NCBI RefSeq assembly: GCF_020521235.1
Contig: NZ_BLAY01000053.1
Coordinates: 1-55,559 of the forward strand
Direction: 5' to 3'
DNA: 55,559 nucleotides
DNA from: Microseira wollei NIES-4236
GTDB lineage: Bacteria; Cyanobacteriota; Cyanobacteriia; Cyanobacteriales; Aerosakkonemataceae
In this document: piece by piece, positions 8,400 through 17,971 of the stretch
Numbering within the stretch: the stretch's first letter is position 1
Layout: every line of letters starts with the position of its first letter
Program-made: the position numbers and the translations under genes
The notes under the pieces: model-generated
What the model was told of the DNA's origin: nothing
Databases searched by the model: none
The model's input: the letters and a program-made list of their open reading frames with translations, nothing else

Positions 8400-9131
8400 C
8401 TACAAGCGTTTATCTGTCTGCTGTAAAACCCGTTCCAGGACTTGCTGATAGGCGCTTTCTACATTACCCAAATCGCGCCGGAAGCGGTCTTTATCCAACA
8501 CTCGTCGGTTCGGATCGGTTTCTTTTGCATCCCACAGGCGGCAGGTGTCGGGGCTGATTTCATCCGCTAATAGTATTTGCTGTTGAGAGTCGGTGCCAAA
8601 CTCTAGCTTGAAGTCTACCAGGGTAATACCGCATTGGCTGAAAAAGTCTTGTAGAATTGCGTTAATTTGCAACGCCAGCTTGACAATTTGCTCTACTTGT
8701 GATTCAGTTGCCAGTTCGAGTAGGAATAAGCGATCGCGGGTGAGTAGTGGATCTCCCAAGGGGTCGTTCTTGTAATAAAATTCAACCAAAGGTTGGGGTA
8801 AAACCTTACCTTCTGGCAATCCGGTTTGCTTACACAAACTACCAGCAGCAATATTGCGGACAACCACTTCTAACGGCAAAATTTTTACAGCTTTAACCCG
8901 CATTTGATTCGGCGCAGGTTGGTCGATAAAGTGGGTGGGAATACCATTCGCTTCCATCACCTGAAACAGACGACTAGCGATCTTGGCGTTAATCTCGCCT
9001 TTGCCGACGATGCTGCCCCGTTTCTGGGCGTTAAACGCCGTAGCGTCGTCTTTATAATGAGTCAGCAAAACATTTGGATCGTCGGTGCTATAGAGAATTT
9101 TGGCTTTGCCTTCGTATAGTTTTTCGTTCAT
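8400..9131 (-). CDS. purC: phosphoribosylaminoimidazole-succinocarboxamide synthase (PurC)
   Basis: SAICAR synthetase of de novo purine synthesis; it condenses CAIR with aspartate using ATP. The 243-residue length is typical of the bacterial monofunctional enzyme. Conserved segments are LYEGKAKILYSTDD at the N-terminus (ATP site), HYKDDATAFNAQKRG, PLEVVVRNIAAGSLCK, and the C-terminal LADEISPDTCRLWD with KDRFRRDLG. The ATG at 9131 is directly preceded, with no gap, by ATTAGCA heptamer repeats, so no Shine-Dalgarno sequence is visible. Upstream of the Omp85/lpx block on the same strand. Confidence 0.97.
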   Translation of the reverse strand: MNEKLYEGKAKILYSTDDPNVLLTHYKDDATAFNAQKRGSIVGKGEINAKIASRLFQVMEANGIPTHFIDQPAPNQMRVKAVKILPLEVVVRNIAAGSLCKQTGLPEGKVLPQPLVEFYYKNDPLGDPLLTRDRLFLLELATESQVEQIVKLALQINAILQDFFSQCGITLVDFKLEFGTDSQQQILLADEISPDTCRLWDAKETDPNRRVLDKDRFRRDLGNVESAYQQVLERVLQQTDKRL

Positions 9132-9335
9132 TGCTAATTGCTAATTGCTAATTGCTAATTGCTAATTGCTAATAGGGGATCGATCTTAAAATATCACATG
9201 AGCCATGAGCCATTAGCCATTAGCCATTAGCCATTAGCCATGAGCCATTAGCCATTAGCCATTAGCCATTAGCCATTAGCCATTAGCCATTAGCCATTAG
9301 CCATTAGCCATTAGCCATTAGCCATTAGCCATTAC
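9132..9335. repeat. 7-bp tandem repeats (TTGCTAA and ATTAGCC) between purC and the cyclase
   Basis: About six TTGCTAA units abut the purC start codon. From 9205 to about 9334, nearly uninterrupted CATTAGC units (with occasional CATGAGC variants) run to the end of the cyclase gene. Such short tandemly repeated repetitive sequences are typical of filamentous cyanobacteria. Only 9168-9200 is unique sequence, so any purC promoter must be there or upstream. Confidence 0.9.
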
Positions 9336-11957
9336 CTATTTTGTCGTCATCGCGTGTACGCCGTTCCAATTTTCGGGGGGTGGTTCTTCGAGGAATTTAG
9401 TCGCTCTTTCCAAGTGGATCGCCGTTGCAATATCCTGACTATCCAACTTTTGAGCTGCCGTAAAGTGTTGGATCGCTTGCTTGAATTTCCTGTCTAGGTA
9501 CGCGGATCTGCCGGCATTGTAATGGGAGATAAATTGTTCGGTGACAGCATCGAGGTGAAAGTCGCGATCGTTGATTAACTGGTATATTTTTACCGCTTCG
9601 TGTTTGCCCTTTACCCGAATTTTATCGAGTTCGCGTACCCAGATGCGATCGCTGCACAGCTTGTAGGTAAACTCGCTCAAAACAATATCGCATCCATATT
9701 CTTTGGTTACGCTTTCTAAGCGAGAACTCAGGTTAACTCCATCTCCTATCACCGTATAATCCATGCGTTTGTGGGAACCAATATTACCCGAAACCACTTC
9801 CCCCGAACTAATGCCGATGCCGATATTAATTTTAGGTTGGTTTGCCATCAAGCGGCGATCGTTAAAGTCTGCCAGACGCCGACGCATGTCCAGCGCCGCA
9901 CGGACTGCCATCCACGCATGGTTTTCTAAGGGTAGCGGCGCGCCGAATACTGCCATCAAGGCATCGCCGATAAATTTATCCAGGGTGCCTTCGTGGTTAA
10001 ACACCGCCTCCACCATTGTTTCAAAGTACTGATTCAGCAACGATACCACTTCTGCCGCCCCCAGATTTTCTGTCAGCGTCGTGTAGCCCCGGATATCAGA
10101 AAATAAAATTGTCACTTCCTTGCGCTCGCCTACCATCAGCGCGTCGTCACCCTGTGCCATAACTCGCTCTGCTACATTCGGCGTCATGTATCTATACAGG
10201 GTAGATTTCATCCGTTTTTCTTGACTGATATCTTCCAACACCACCAATCCTCCTCTAGCACCTCCTTCCGGATTTGTCAAGGGGTTAACTGTGAGATTGA
10301 TGCTGCGTTCGATTTCCCTGATTTTTGCTTTGGGGATCGGGGGATAGGAAAGCGGGGAACTAGCGTGAGAATTTCCTGTGTCGTGGCTTTTGTCTTTTTC
10401 GTTCCAGGGGATAAAGAAGTCTGGATGTTCGCGATCGCGAATGGCTAAAATCCAGCTTTGATTGGGGTCGTCTAGCTTAATTTCCCAGACTGGTTGCCCC
10501 TCTGGGTACAATCCTATCGTCAAGTTTTGCTCCGGCACGTAATGCTTAGCACCCGTTTTGACCGCATCCTGCAATCGCATTTGCAAATTCTCAATAGGCA
10601 CGACTTCCCAAACGAGTCGTCCCATGATTTTTTCCTTCCATAACCGTTTGTTGCTTTTACCAGAAGTTGCTTGTACAGGGCAACCGAGCAATTCTAGAGC
10701 GGCATCGTTAATCGTGACAATTTTGCCTTCCATATCGGTGGATATTACCGCATCGGATAAGCTTTGCAGAATGTCTTTTTGATATTGCTTTTCTAGTAAA
10801 ACGTTTTCAAACAGTTTGGCATTTTCTAACGCGATTCCAGCTTGAATATTAAACGCCCGCATAAATTCTTCATCCGAGCCAGTAAAACTGCCCTGATGCT
10901 TATTAATTAATTGGGTCACTCCTATCAATTCGTTGCCCGAATTAAACACCGGCAGACACAAAATATTGCGAGTTACATATCCAGTTTTTTTATCGGTACT
11001 GGGGTCAAAACGCGGGTCTTTATATGCATCTGTAATATTGAGCGGCTGCCCGGTAGAAGCGACGTAACCAGCAATTCCCCGATTAGCCGGAATGCGGATT
11101 TCGATTAAAGTTCTACCATCAGCTGCTGCAACTTTTGTCCAGAGTTCGTTGGTTTCTTTTGTCAGTAAAAATAGGGTACTGCGATCCGCTTGCATTAAAT
11201 TGCGAGCTTGATCCATTACCGCTCGCAGCGTTGTTTCTAAATCCAGACTTTGACCGAGAGTTTGAGTCGCTTTCAGCAGTGCCGACGCCCCGCGTTGATT
11301 GCGAGCTGCCACATAAAAAGACCGACAACTTTCTAAGATAATACCGATTTTGGCAGCAAAGTCTTGAAATTGCTCGACATCATCGCTATCAAACGGCAGA
11401 TTCCCCGCTTTATTCGACAGTTGCACCACCGCCACGACCTGGTTTTTGCTGCTAAAAATTGGCATACACAGGATGTTGCGGGTATGGTAACCCGTTTGCT
11501 TATCAAAGTCCGGGTTAAACAAGGGGTGATTGTAAGCGTCGGGAATGTTGAGATATTCTCCCTTAGTCGCTACGTGACCAGCAATGCCACTATTGAGCGG
11601 CAGGCGGATTTCTGTGGGCTTTTGTGAGTCTTCGGAACTGTTTTTAGACCACAGCTGACCTTTTTCCTTATCAACCAAAAATATGGTCGTGCGATCCGCT
11701 TGGAGAATTTGACCGATTTTGAGCGTAATTGCTTCCAAAATCCGCTCCAGCATTGCTTCGAGCGCTTCGTTGTTGATCAGTTCGATTGCTCGCAAAAATT
11801 GCTGGAATTCTGCGGTGATAAAGTCGAGCAGGCAGACAAATTCCGAAACCGAATAACTATTGACTCGCTGGATTAGCGTATGAGTGCGATTGACCTGGGT
11901 TAACTGAGCCAACATGGTAGCGAGAAAACTACCGTTATGGGAAAGAGTCATGGTCAT
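9336..11957 (-). CDS. class III adenylate cyclase with two GAF domains and PAS (CyaB1/CyaB2-like)
   Basis: An 873-residue signalling protein predicted to make cAMP. Domain order: N-terminal helical region (1-65); GAF-A (about 65-215, with NKAGNLPFDSDD); GAF-B (about 235-385, with NKHQGSFTGSDEE, an NKFDE-type motif); PAS (about 390-500, SDAVISTDMEGKIVTINDAA); class III catalytic domain (about 610-800); C-terminal TPR-like helices (SAYLDRKFKQAIQHFTAA). The catalytic domain has the metal-binding FSDIRGYT and GDALMAVFG, LDKFIGD, and DYTVIGDGVNLSSRLE. The Lys and Asp at the purine-specifying positions favour ATP over GTP. The architecture matches the Anabaena CyaB1/CyaB2 cyclases, in which GAF-B binds cAMP and activates the enzyme. 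No transmembrane segment is visible, so it should be cytosolic. Monocistronic. Confidence 0.94.
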   Translation of the reverse strand: MTMTLSHNGSFLATMLAQLTQVNRTHTLIQRVNSYSVSEFVCLLDFITAEFQQFLRAIELINNEALEAMLERILEAITLKIGQILQADRTTIFLVDKEKGQLWSKNSSEDSQKPTEIRLPLNSGIAGHVATKGEYLNIPDAYNHPLFNPDFDKQTGYHTRNILCMPIFSSKNQVVAVVQLSNKAGNLPFDSDDVEQFQDFAAKIGIILESCRSFYVAARNQRGASALLKATQTLGQSLDLETTLRAVMDQARNLMQADRSTLFLLTKETNELWTKVAAADGRTLIEIRIPANRGIAGYVASTGQPLNITDAYKDPRFDPSTDKKTGYVTRNILCLPVFNSGNELIGVTQLINKHQGSFTGSDEEFMRAFNIQAGIALENAKLFENVLLEKQYQKDILQSLSDAVISTDMEGKIVTINDAALELLGCPVQATSGKSNKRLWKEKIMGRLVWEVVPIENLQMRLQDAVKTGAKHYVPEQNLTIGLYPEGQPVWEIKLDDPNQSWILAIRDREHPDFFIPWNEKDKSHDTGNSHASSPLSYPPIPKAKIREIERSINLTVNPLTNPEGGARGGLVVLEDISQEKRMKSTLYRYMTPNVAERVMAQGDDALMVGERKEVTILFSDIRGYTTLTENLGAAEVVSLLNQYFETMVEAVFNHEGTLDKFIGDALMAVFGAPLPLENHAWMAVRAALDMRRRLADFNDRRLMANQPKINIGIGISSGEVVSGNIGSHKRMDYTVIGDGVNLSSRLESVTKEYGCDIVLSEFTYKLCSDRIWVRELDKIRVKGKHEAVKIYQLINDRDFHLDAVTEQFISHYNAGRSAYLDRKFKQAIQHFTAAQKLDSQDIATAIHLERATKFLEEPPPENWNGVHAMTTK

Positions 11958-11959
11958 AT

Positions 11960-12412
11960 CTGCTGATTATGGGGTATCCTGCGCTCCCCAGTATCGTAAC
12001 ATTGCCTATTTAGCCTCTGCCCTCGCCCAATAGATGTTTATCGGCAGTTATCCCCACTGCTTTGCTGTTGTCCTGAGGTCAACGCTGTGTGATTCTGCTT
12101 AGGTCAACCCTGGGTAATTCTCCTGAGGTCAACGCGGCGCGAACGCGCGGTGCGTAAAGCTTGCCGGGTAAAAGCAATGCCCCCTTCTGTTGGGCAACCC
12201 AAGTCTGTATCCTCAAGGCTGTGGGTCGCGTCGATGGGAATGACTGACCCACTGAACCTCCAAGGTAGGTCCAACAGAACGAGGCTGTTGATGATTTAAT
12301 TGTTGTCAAACGAACGGGAACACAAGTTGAAGGCAGAGCCTACTACGAATGTATCCCCTCGACAGACAGGGCTACAAGTTTTTGCCCATATTACCAATCG
12401 CCTATCACCAGA
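11960..12412. other. non-coding spacer with a 25-bp tandem repeat
   Basis: A 450-bp gap between the cyclase and sqdX. At 12073, 12098 and 12123 a unit starting CTGAGGTCAACGC / CTTAGGTCAACCC repeats with an exact 25-bp period. The rest (12140-12400) contains short open frames on both strands without recognisable homology. It may be the remains of a mobile element, but I cannot name one. Confidence 0.55.
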
Positions 12413-13546
12413 TCATGCAGCTAAAGGCAGGTTTTGATCGGAAACTACGGCTTGATAGTAGCGTTGTAATTGGCGGGTGGCAGCTGCCCATCCCCAGCGT
12501 TCGGCTTCTTTGCGGGCGAACTCGCGCAGGGTTTCTCGTTTTTGTTTTTGGGATAATAGGTTTTTGGTCGCGGCGATCGCACCTAGTTCATCTTTCGGAT
12601 CGAATAAGTATCCGTTTACCCCATCGGTGACAATATCCGGAATTCCACCAGAGCGCGCCGCGACGACGGGACACCCCGCTGCCATTGCCTCTAGCAGCAC
12701 TAACCCCAAGGTTTCGGTACGGGAGGGGAAAATAAATGCATCGGCAGAAGCATACGCTGCCCCCAATTCTCGCCCGCGCAGGTATCCGACAAAGTTGGTC
12801 GGCGTTCCGGCGAAATGTTCTGCTAAAACTTGTCGGTTTGGGCCATCTCCAACTAAGGCCAGGCGGGCATCTGGAATCGCTTCTAAGATGGGTTTGATGC
12901 GCTCGATTTCTTTTTCAGCCCCCAGACGACCAACGTAAAGCAGCAGCGGGCTAGAGGGGTTTCCTTGGCTGAGGCGAGTTCGCATTTCCACGTTGGCTAA
13001 GTCGGGATGAAACGTTTCCGTATCCACTCCCCGCTGCCATAAATCGACTCGTTCTATCCCGTGCGCCGTCAATTCTTCCACCATTGCCGTCGAGGTACAA
13101 AGATTTAACTGCGCTTGATTGTGAGCCGATTTTAATAATTCCCACAATAACCCTTCCAGCATTCCCAACCCATAGTGCTGTAAATATTGGGGTAAATGGG
13201 TATGGTAAGAAGCTACCAGCGGAATTTTCAGCGTTTTCGCATAAAACAGCCCACCCAATCCCAAAATAGCTGGGTTGACAACGTGAACAATATCTGGTCT
13301 AAACTTCTCCAGCGCTTTACCAATTTCTGGTTTGGGGAGTGCCAATTTTAACTCTGGATAAAGCGGTAGGGGAAATCCCGGAACGCCGTAAATTTTTGCG
13401 CCTTTGTATTGGGTTAATCCGCCATCCGGCGAGAAAATTAACACTTGGTCGCCGCTGCGCTGTAGATGTTCTACAGTATGGCACAGTCGCGTTACAATGC
13501 CGTCAATTTTGGGCAGAAATGTTTCAGTAAATAAGGCTATTCGCAT
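12413..13546 (-). CDS. sqdX: sulfolipid synthase SqdX (UDP-sulfoquinovose:diacylglycerol glycosyltransferase)
   Basis: GT4-family glycosyltransferase that transfers sulfoquinovose from UDP-sulfoquinovose to diacylglycerol, the final step of SQDG synthesis at thylakoid and plasma membranes. The 377-residue sequence has the SqdX N-terminus MRIALFTETFLPKIDGIVTR, ASYHTHLPQYLQHYGLGMLE, QRGVDTETFHPD, and the GT4 nucleotide-binding segments LYVGRLGAEKEIE and SRTETLGLVLLEAMAAGCPV with the E-x7-E pattern. It lies downstream of sqdB on the same strand, separated by a small membrane protein gene and a repeat cluster. The conserved start is an ATG at 13546. Confidence 0.95.
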   Translation of the reverse strand: MRIALFTETFLPKIDGIVTRLCHTVEHLQRSGDQVLIFSPDGGLTQYKGAKIYGVPGFPLPLYPELKLALPKPEIGKALEKFRPDIVHVVNPAILGLGGLFYAKTLKIPLVASYHTHLPQYLQHYGLGMLEGLLWELLKSAHNQAQLNLCTSTAMVEELTAHGIERVDLWQRGVDTETFHPDLANVEMRTRLSQGNPSSPLLLYVGRLGAEKEIERIKPILEAIPDARLALVGDGPNRQVLAEHFAGTPTNFVGYLRGRELGAAYASADAFIFPSRTETLGLVLLEAMAAGCPVVAARSGGIPDIVTDGVNGYLFDPKDELGAIAATKNLLSQKQKRETLREFARKEAERWGWAAATRQLQRYYQAVVSDQNLPLAA

Positions 13547-13577
13547 AATTGGTCATTCGTCAAGTGTCATTGGTGAT

Positions 13578-13925
13578 TAGATTTCTGCAAAAACTCTTGT
13601 GGGGTAGGCATCCTGCCTGCCAAAGACTGTATTTTATGGAGAAATCTATTAGACCTCTGCAAAAACTCTTGTGGGGTAGGCATCCTGCCTGCCAAAGACT
13701 GTATTTTATGGAGAAATCTATTAGATGCAAAAACTCTTGTGGGGTAGGCATCCTGCCTGCCAAAGACTGTATTTTATGGAGAAATCTATTAGACTTCTGC
13801 AATAAATCAAGCCAAAGACTGCTCGTGTGGCCTATCCCACCAGAGTTTTTGCAGAAATCTATTAAATCAAGCCAAAGACAGGCAAAACGCCTATCCCACA
13901 AGAGTTTTTGCAGAAATCTATTGGT
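13578..13925. repeat. cluster of direct and inverted CAAAAACTCTTGTGGGGTAG repeats
   Basis: Three direct copies begin GCAAAAACTCTTGTGG at 13586, 13659 and 13727 (spacing 73 and 68 bp; the third has lost 5 bp). Each continues through GGCATCCTGCCTGCCAAAG and ATTTTATGGAGAAATCTATT. Two partial copies in inverted orientation end at about 13852 and 13915 (AGAGTTTTTGCAGAAATCT). Frames open through it on both strands are repeat artefacts. Confidence 0.88.
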
Positions 13926-13971
13926 GATTGCGCTTGCGGGAGCAACCCGTAACACAAGTTTTATTTTATTG

Positions 13972-14265
13972 TTATTTGGTGCTTGATTGGGCGCAAATTC
14001 CATGAATGCCAATCCCCAAGATAACTCCACCTAACAAAACTCCTACACCTTCAGCAAAACAATTAATTCTGTGTCTGTTTTCTGCTGCTTGAGCAATCGA
14101 TAATTGCTCGATTGTTGCAGCTGGAGATTTGGCTAATTTTTCGTATGATTTAAAGCTTGCCTCTAGTGCCTTCCATTCGGGAAATAGATAGTAGGCACTG
14201 AGGCTAGTCGCAGCCAAACCGGGCAGCACGACAGTTAGTAACAGAACGATCGCGCGGATGTTCAT
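13972..14265 (-). CDS. small two-helix membrane protein, unknown function
   Basis: A 97-residue protein between sqdB and sqdX on the same strand. An N-terminal hydrophobic helix (AIVLLLTVVLPGLAATSLSAYYLF, about residues 5-28) could be an uncleaved anchor. A charged middle (KALEASFKSYEKLAKSP... QAAENRHRINCF) is followed by a second glycine-rich hydrophobic helix (GVGVLLGGVILGIGIHGICA, about 73-92). I do not recognise a family. Conservation is suggested by sensible composition and by its place between two sulfolipid genes, but linkage to that pathway is inference. The ATG at 14265 has no strong ribosome-binding site. Confidence 0.7.
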   Translation of the reverse strand: MNIRAIVLLLTVVLPGLAATSLSAYYLFPEWKALEASFKSYEKLAKSPAATIEQLSIAQAAENRHRINCFAEGVGVLLGGVILGIGIHGICAQSSTK

Positions 14266-14346
14266 ATCAGTATATTATGGTAAATTTCAGATTTCAAATT
14301 TAATTAAATCTGCAATCTGCCATCTGAAATCTGAAATTTTCCTTGA

Positions 14347-15519
<1,173 letters not shown>

Positions 15520-15594
15520 TTACTGACACTCGCTAAATCTACCAGGTTTTGTGTACCCTCTATACCGATAATAGGGATGAACTTATAGGGAAGC

Positions 15595-15770
15595 ACAGGA
15601 GGGCAGGTGAGCGGGTGGGCAGGTGTGCCAGTAGTAGGGGCACGGCAAGCATAAAATTTTCGCTTTACACAATATTTTGCCCGCCGTGCCCAATCGCTGC
15701 AAACCCGGTTTCTAGGTCGCCCAAGGGTAAGTCCTGCCCAATCTAAAATCTGATATCTAAAATCTAAAAT
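15595..15770. repeat. spacer with GGGCAGGTG repeat, GGGGCACGGC hairpin and partial MITE end
   Basis: From left to right: AGGAGGGCAGGTGAGCGGGT (same family as the lpx insertions); a stem formed by GGGGCACGGCAAGC and GCCGTGCCC at about 15637-15692; then AAACCCGGTTTCTAGGTCGC and AGGGTAAGTCCTG, which resemble the right half of the MITE at 4339-4443; then AATCTAAAA repeats. No gene is seen. Confidence 0.7.
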
Positions 15771-15773
15771 TTC

Positions 15774-16364
15774 CTAGACTTTTACCTCGTCGGCAAAACT
15801 AGCCTTGCGGACAAACTCAAATGGTCCAGCAATCGAACCCCAGACATGTTCGTCCGTTTCCACATCCCGCCCTCGGTCGAGGCTGATTAGTTTATCTTCG
15901 TCAATTTCAAATTCGCTGTCGAGATAGGTGGTTTTGTCTTTTCGCACGACGATGCAGCCTTTTCCGGGTTCAACTCTAGCTTTGAAGCTGTTCCCCGTCC
16001 ACTCGGTAATGAAGGTGCAACCGGGCATTTTCTCCAATCGCTCTGCTTGCAGGGTTTGCAGGCGTTCGAGGTCGCGAGAAGCACCGTAGAACTGTTCTTC
16101 CTGCTTGATTTTATAGTTTTCGATTTCGATGCGCGAGCCGACTTCTACAAACTTCAGCACCCGCACCCGGTAAGGCTGATTCAAGGCAAAGTCGTAAGCT
16201 TGTTCTAGGTACAGACTCACCCCTCCCAGAAATTCTAAAGGCAGAGGACGCATACAAACGCGAATGTGAGCAAAAAACGGCGGATTTTCATATGCTTGTG
16301 CTTGGTTGCTGAAATCGGATGCCATCCAGCGAACTAGGGTGGGAATATCCGTCGAGTGAGTCAT
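15774..16364 (-). CDS. cpcT: phycocyanobilin lyase CpcT (CpeT/CpcT family)
   Basis: Chromophore lyase of the T type, which attaches phycocyanobilin to the second cysteine (Cys153) of beta-phycocyanin; cytosolic. The 196-residue sequence is collinear with CpcT: STDIPTLVRWMASDFSNQAQ, NPPFFAHIRVCMRPLP, YLEQAYDFALNQPYRVRVLK, EEQFYGASRD, CTFITEWTGNSFKARVEPG, YLDSEFEID, and SLDRGRDVETDEHVWGSIAGPFEF. No phycobilisome genes lie nearby; cpcT is often solitary. CpeT-type paralogues act on phycoerythrin, but the sequence looks closer to CpcT. Confidence 0.93.
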   Translation of the reverse strand: MTHSTDIPTLVRWMASDFSNQAQAYENPPFFAHIRVCMRPLPLEFLGGVSLYLEQAYDFALNQPYRVRVLKFVEVGSRIEIENYKIKQEEQFYGASRDLERLQTLQAERLEKMPGCTFITEWTGNSFKARVEPGKGCIVVRKDKTTYLDSEFEIDEDKLISLDRGRDVETDEHVWGSIAGPFEFVRKASFADEVKV

Positions 16365-16430
16365 TGTTGATTAAAGTGCGATTGTTAAGAACGAACTTAA
16401 TTATTTTACGGCTTGCAATCGCGTAGCTGT

Positions 16431-17040
16431 AGGGGCACGGCATGACATACGTTGTTAAATGGGACAGATCTAGATTGCCGTGCCCATACCGCCAACGGGA
16501 TTTTTGCTGTAGGGGCACGGCATGAGATCAGTTGTTAAATGAGACAGATCTAGATTGCCGTGCCCCTACCGCCAACGGGATGTGTGCCAAATTCAATTGC
16601 CACCAAGTAGTAGCACGGCATGACATAAGTTGTTAAATGCCAGAAATCTAGATTGCCGTGCCCATACCGGCATGACATAAGTTGTTAAATGGGAGAAATC
16701 TAGATTGCCGTGCCCCCACCGCCAACGGGATTTTTGCTGTAGGGGCACGGCATGACATACGTTGTTAAATGCGAGAGATCTAGATTGCCGTGCCCATACC
16801 GCCAACGGGATTTTTGCTGTAGGGGCACGGCATGACATACGTTGTTAAATGCGAGAGATCTAGATTGCCGTACCCATACCGCCAACGGGATTTTTGCTGT
16901 AGGGGCACGGCATGACATACGTTGTTAAATGCGAGAGATCTAGATTGCCGTGCCCATACCGCCAACGGGATTTTTGCTGTAGGGGCACGGCATGAGATAC
17001 GTTGTTAAATGCGACAGATCTAGATTGCCGTGCCCCTACC
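16431..17040. repeat. 80-bp tandem array of hairpin units (AGGGGCACGGCATGA...)
   Basis: Units start at 16431, 16511, 16741, 16821, 16901 and 16981, with exact 80-bp spacing inside each group. Two degenerate or truncated units lie at about 16611 and 16669. Each unit has a stem AGGGGCACGGCA / TGCCGTGCCCCT around a loop that includes GTTGTTAAAT and AGATCTAGAT, then CCGCCAACGGGATTTTTGCT. Several units carry CCCAT instead of CCCCT on the right arm. Related single hairpins occur at 15637, 30968, 32392 and 37703. Not a CRISPR array, because the whole unit repeats and there are no variable spacers. Confidence 0.93.
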
Positions 17041-17052
17041 GCGCGATCGCGG

Positions 17053-17883
17053 TTAAATATTACTCACGGGAACCATGAGATTTTGCAAATCTGCTGGGAC
17101 AACGTTCAAAGCAAAACCTAAACCTGTACCGTTTTGCAGTTCAATCGAAGTGCCGACAATAATGCCATCTCGGTTGGGGTCAATATCGATACCTGTGAAG
17201 GATTGGAACACTTGGCGAATCAATTCTGGACTTAAGGTTCTCGGAGCGACTAAACCATTATTAATTAGATTCTGTATTTCTGGATTGTTTACCAACCTGG
17301 GGTCATTCAGAGCTTGATTGATGGGGATATTTTCTTGTCTGAGGACGAGATTTGCTGCTGTTAGTCCGTTGCTGATGCCGATGCGATCGCTAGATTTATC
17401 AAAATCCAAAATCAAGTCCGCACTCGTTGGTTCAGCTAATACTGTATCTGGTCTTAAAACAAACAAATCGCTGCCGCTACCTCCAGTCAGCACATCTGCA
17501 CCAAAATCGCCGATTAAAGTATCGTCTCCGGCATCACCGCGTAAAATATCTGTGCCTTTGCCCCCTCGGATTAAATCGTTTCCTGCACCCCCATAAATAC
17601 TATCATCCCCCAAGTTACCGTTGAGGGTGTCATTTCCCTCATCTCCCCACAATTGATCTTGGTCTTTACCTCCATAAATTATGTCGTCACCCCCTCGACC
17701 AAAAATAAAGTCATCCCCTTGATTTCCATTAATAATTTCTGCGTCAGATGAGCCAGTAATCCTATCGTTTCCTGTTAAACCGAGCAATCCTATGGGCAAT
17801 CGGGTTAACAACCCAGGCGTGATTTGAAAACTGTCGTTACCGGGGGTGAGTCCATAGTATCCATCGGGAGAAGGGCCAGTCAT
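17053..17883 (-). CDS. RTX-type calcium-binding protein
   Basis: Contains a run of nonapeptide GGxGxDxxx repeats (GGDDIIYGGKDQDQLWGDEG, GGAGNDLIRGGKGTDILRGD, GGSGSDLFVLRP) at about residues 55-165. Such repeats fold into calcium-loaded beta rolls, usually in proteins secreted by type I systems. The ATG at 17883 is chosen because AAGGAAG sits just upstream; an ATG 15 codons earlier lacks this. The C-terminal 110 residues (DLILDFDKSSDRIGISNGL...) resemble the tail of cyanobacterial RTX proteins whose final part ends in a FALNVVP-like segment. No enzymatic domain is seen, and no transporter genes are adjacent. The function beyond calcium binding is unknown. Confidence 0.88.
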   Translation of the reverse strand: MTGPSPDGYYGLTPGNDSFQITPGLLTRLPIGLLGLTGNDRITGSSDAEIINGNQGDDFIFGRGGDDIIYGGKDQDQLWGDEGNDTLNGNLGDDSIYGGAGNDLIRGGKGTDILRGDAGDDTLIGDFGADVLTGGSGSDLFVLRPDTVLAEPTSADLILDFDKSSDRIGISNGLTAANLVLRQENIPINQALNDPRLVNNPEIQNLINNGLVAPRTLSPELIRQVFQSFTGIDIDPNRDGIIVGTSIELQNGTGLGFALNVVPADLQNLMVPVSNI

Positions 17884-17971
17884 TTTTACTTCCTTGTTGT
17901 TACGTATTTGTCCCGCAACGGAAATCAACTGTTACCGGGCGGCAGGATGTGGCGCTCGCAAATCCTGTGAT

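Noticed and set aside
8133-8557. Arg/Pro-rich frames in and around the purC/Omp85 spacer
   Set aside because: Composition comes from the GTCCCCGTCTCCGGTGC repeat, and one frame overlaps purC antisense.
13549-14030. Long reading frames on both strands over the sqdX upstream spacer
   Set aside because: They are translations of the repeated segment; neither has a signal, a domain or a sensible composition.
16431-17040. CRISPR-like array
   Set aside because: The full 80-bp unit repeats, with no variable spacers, and no cas genes are nearby.
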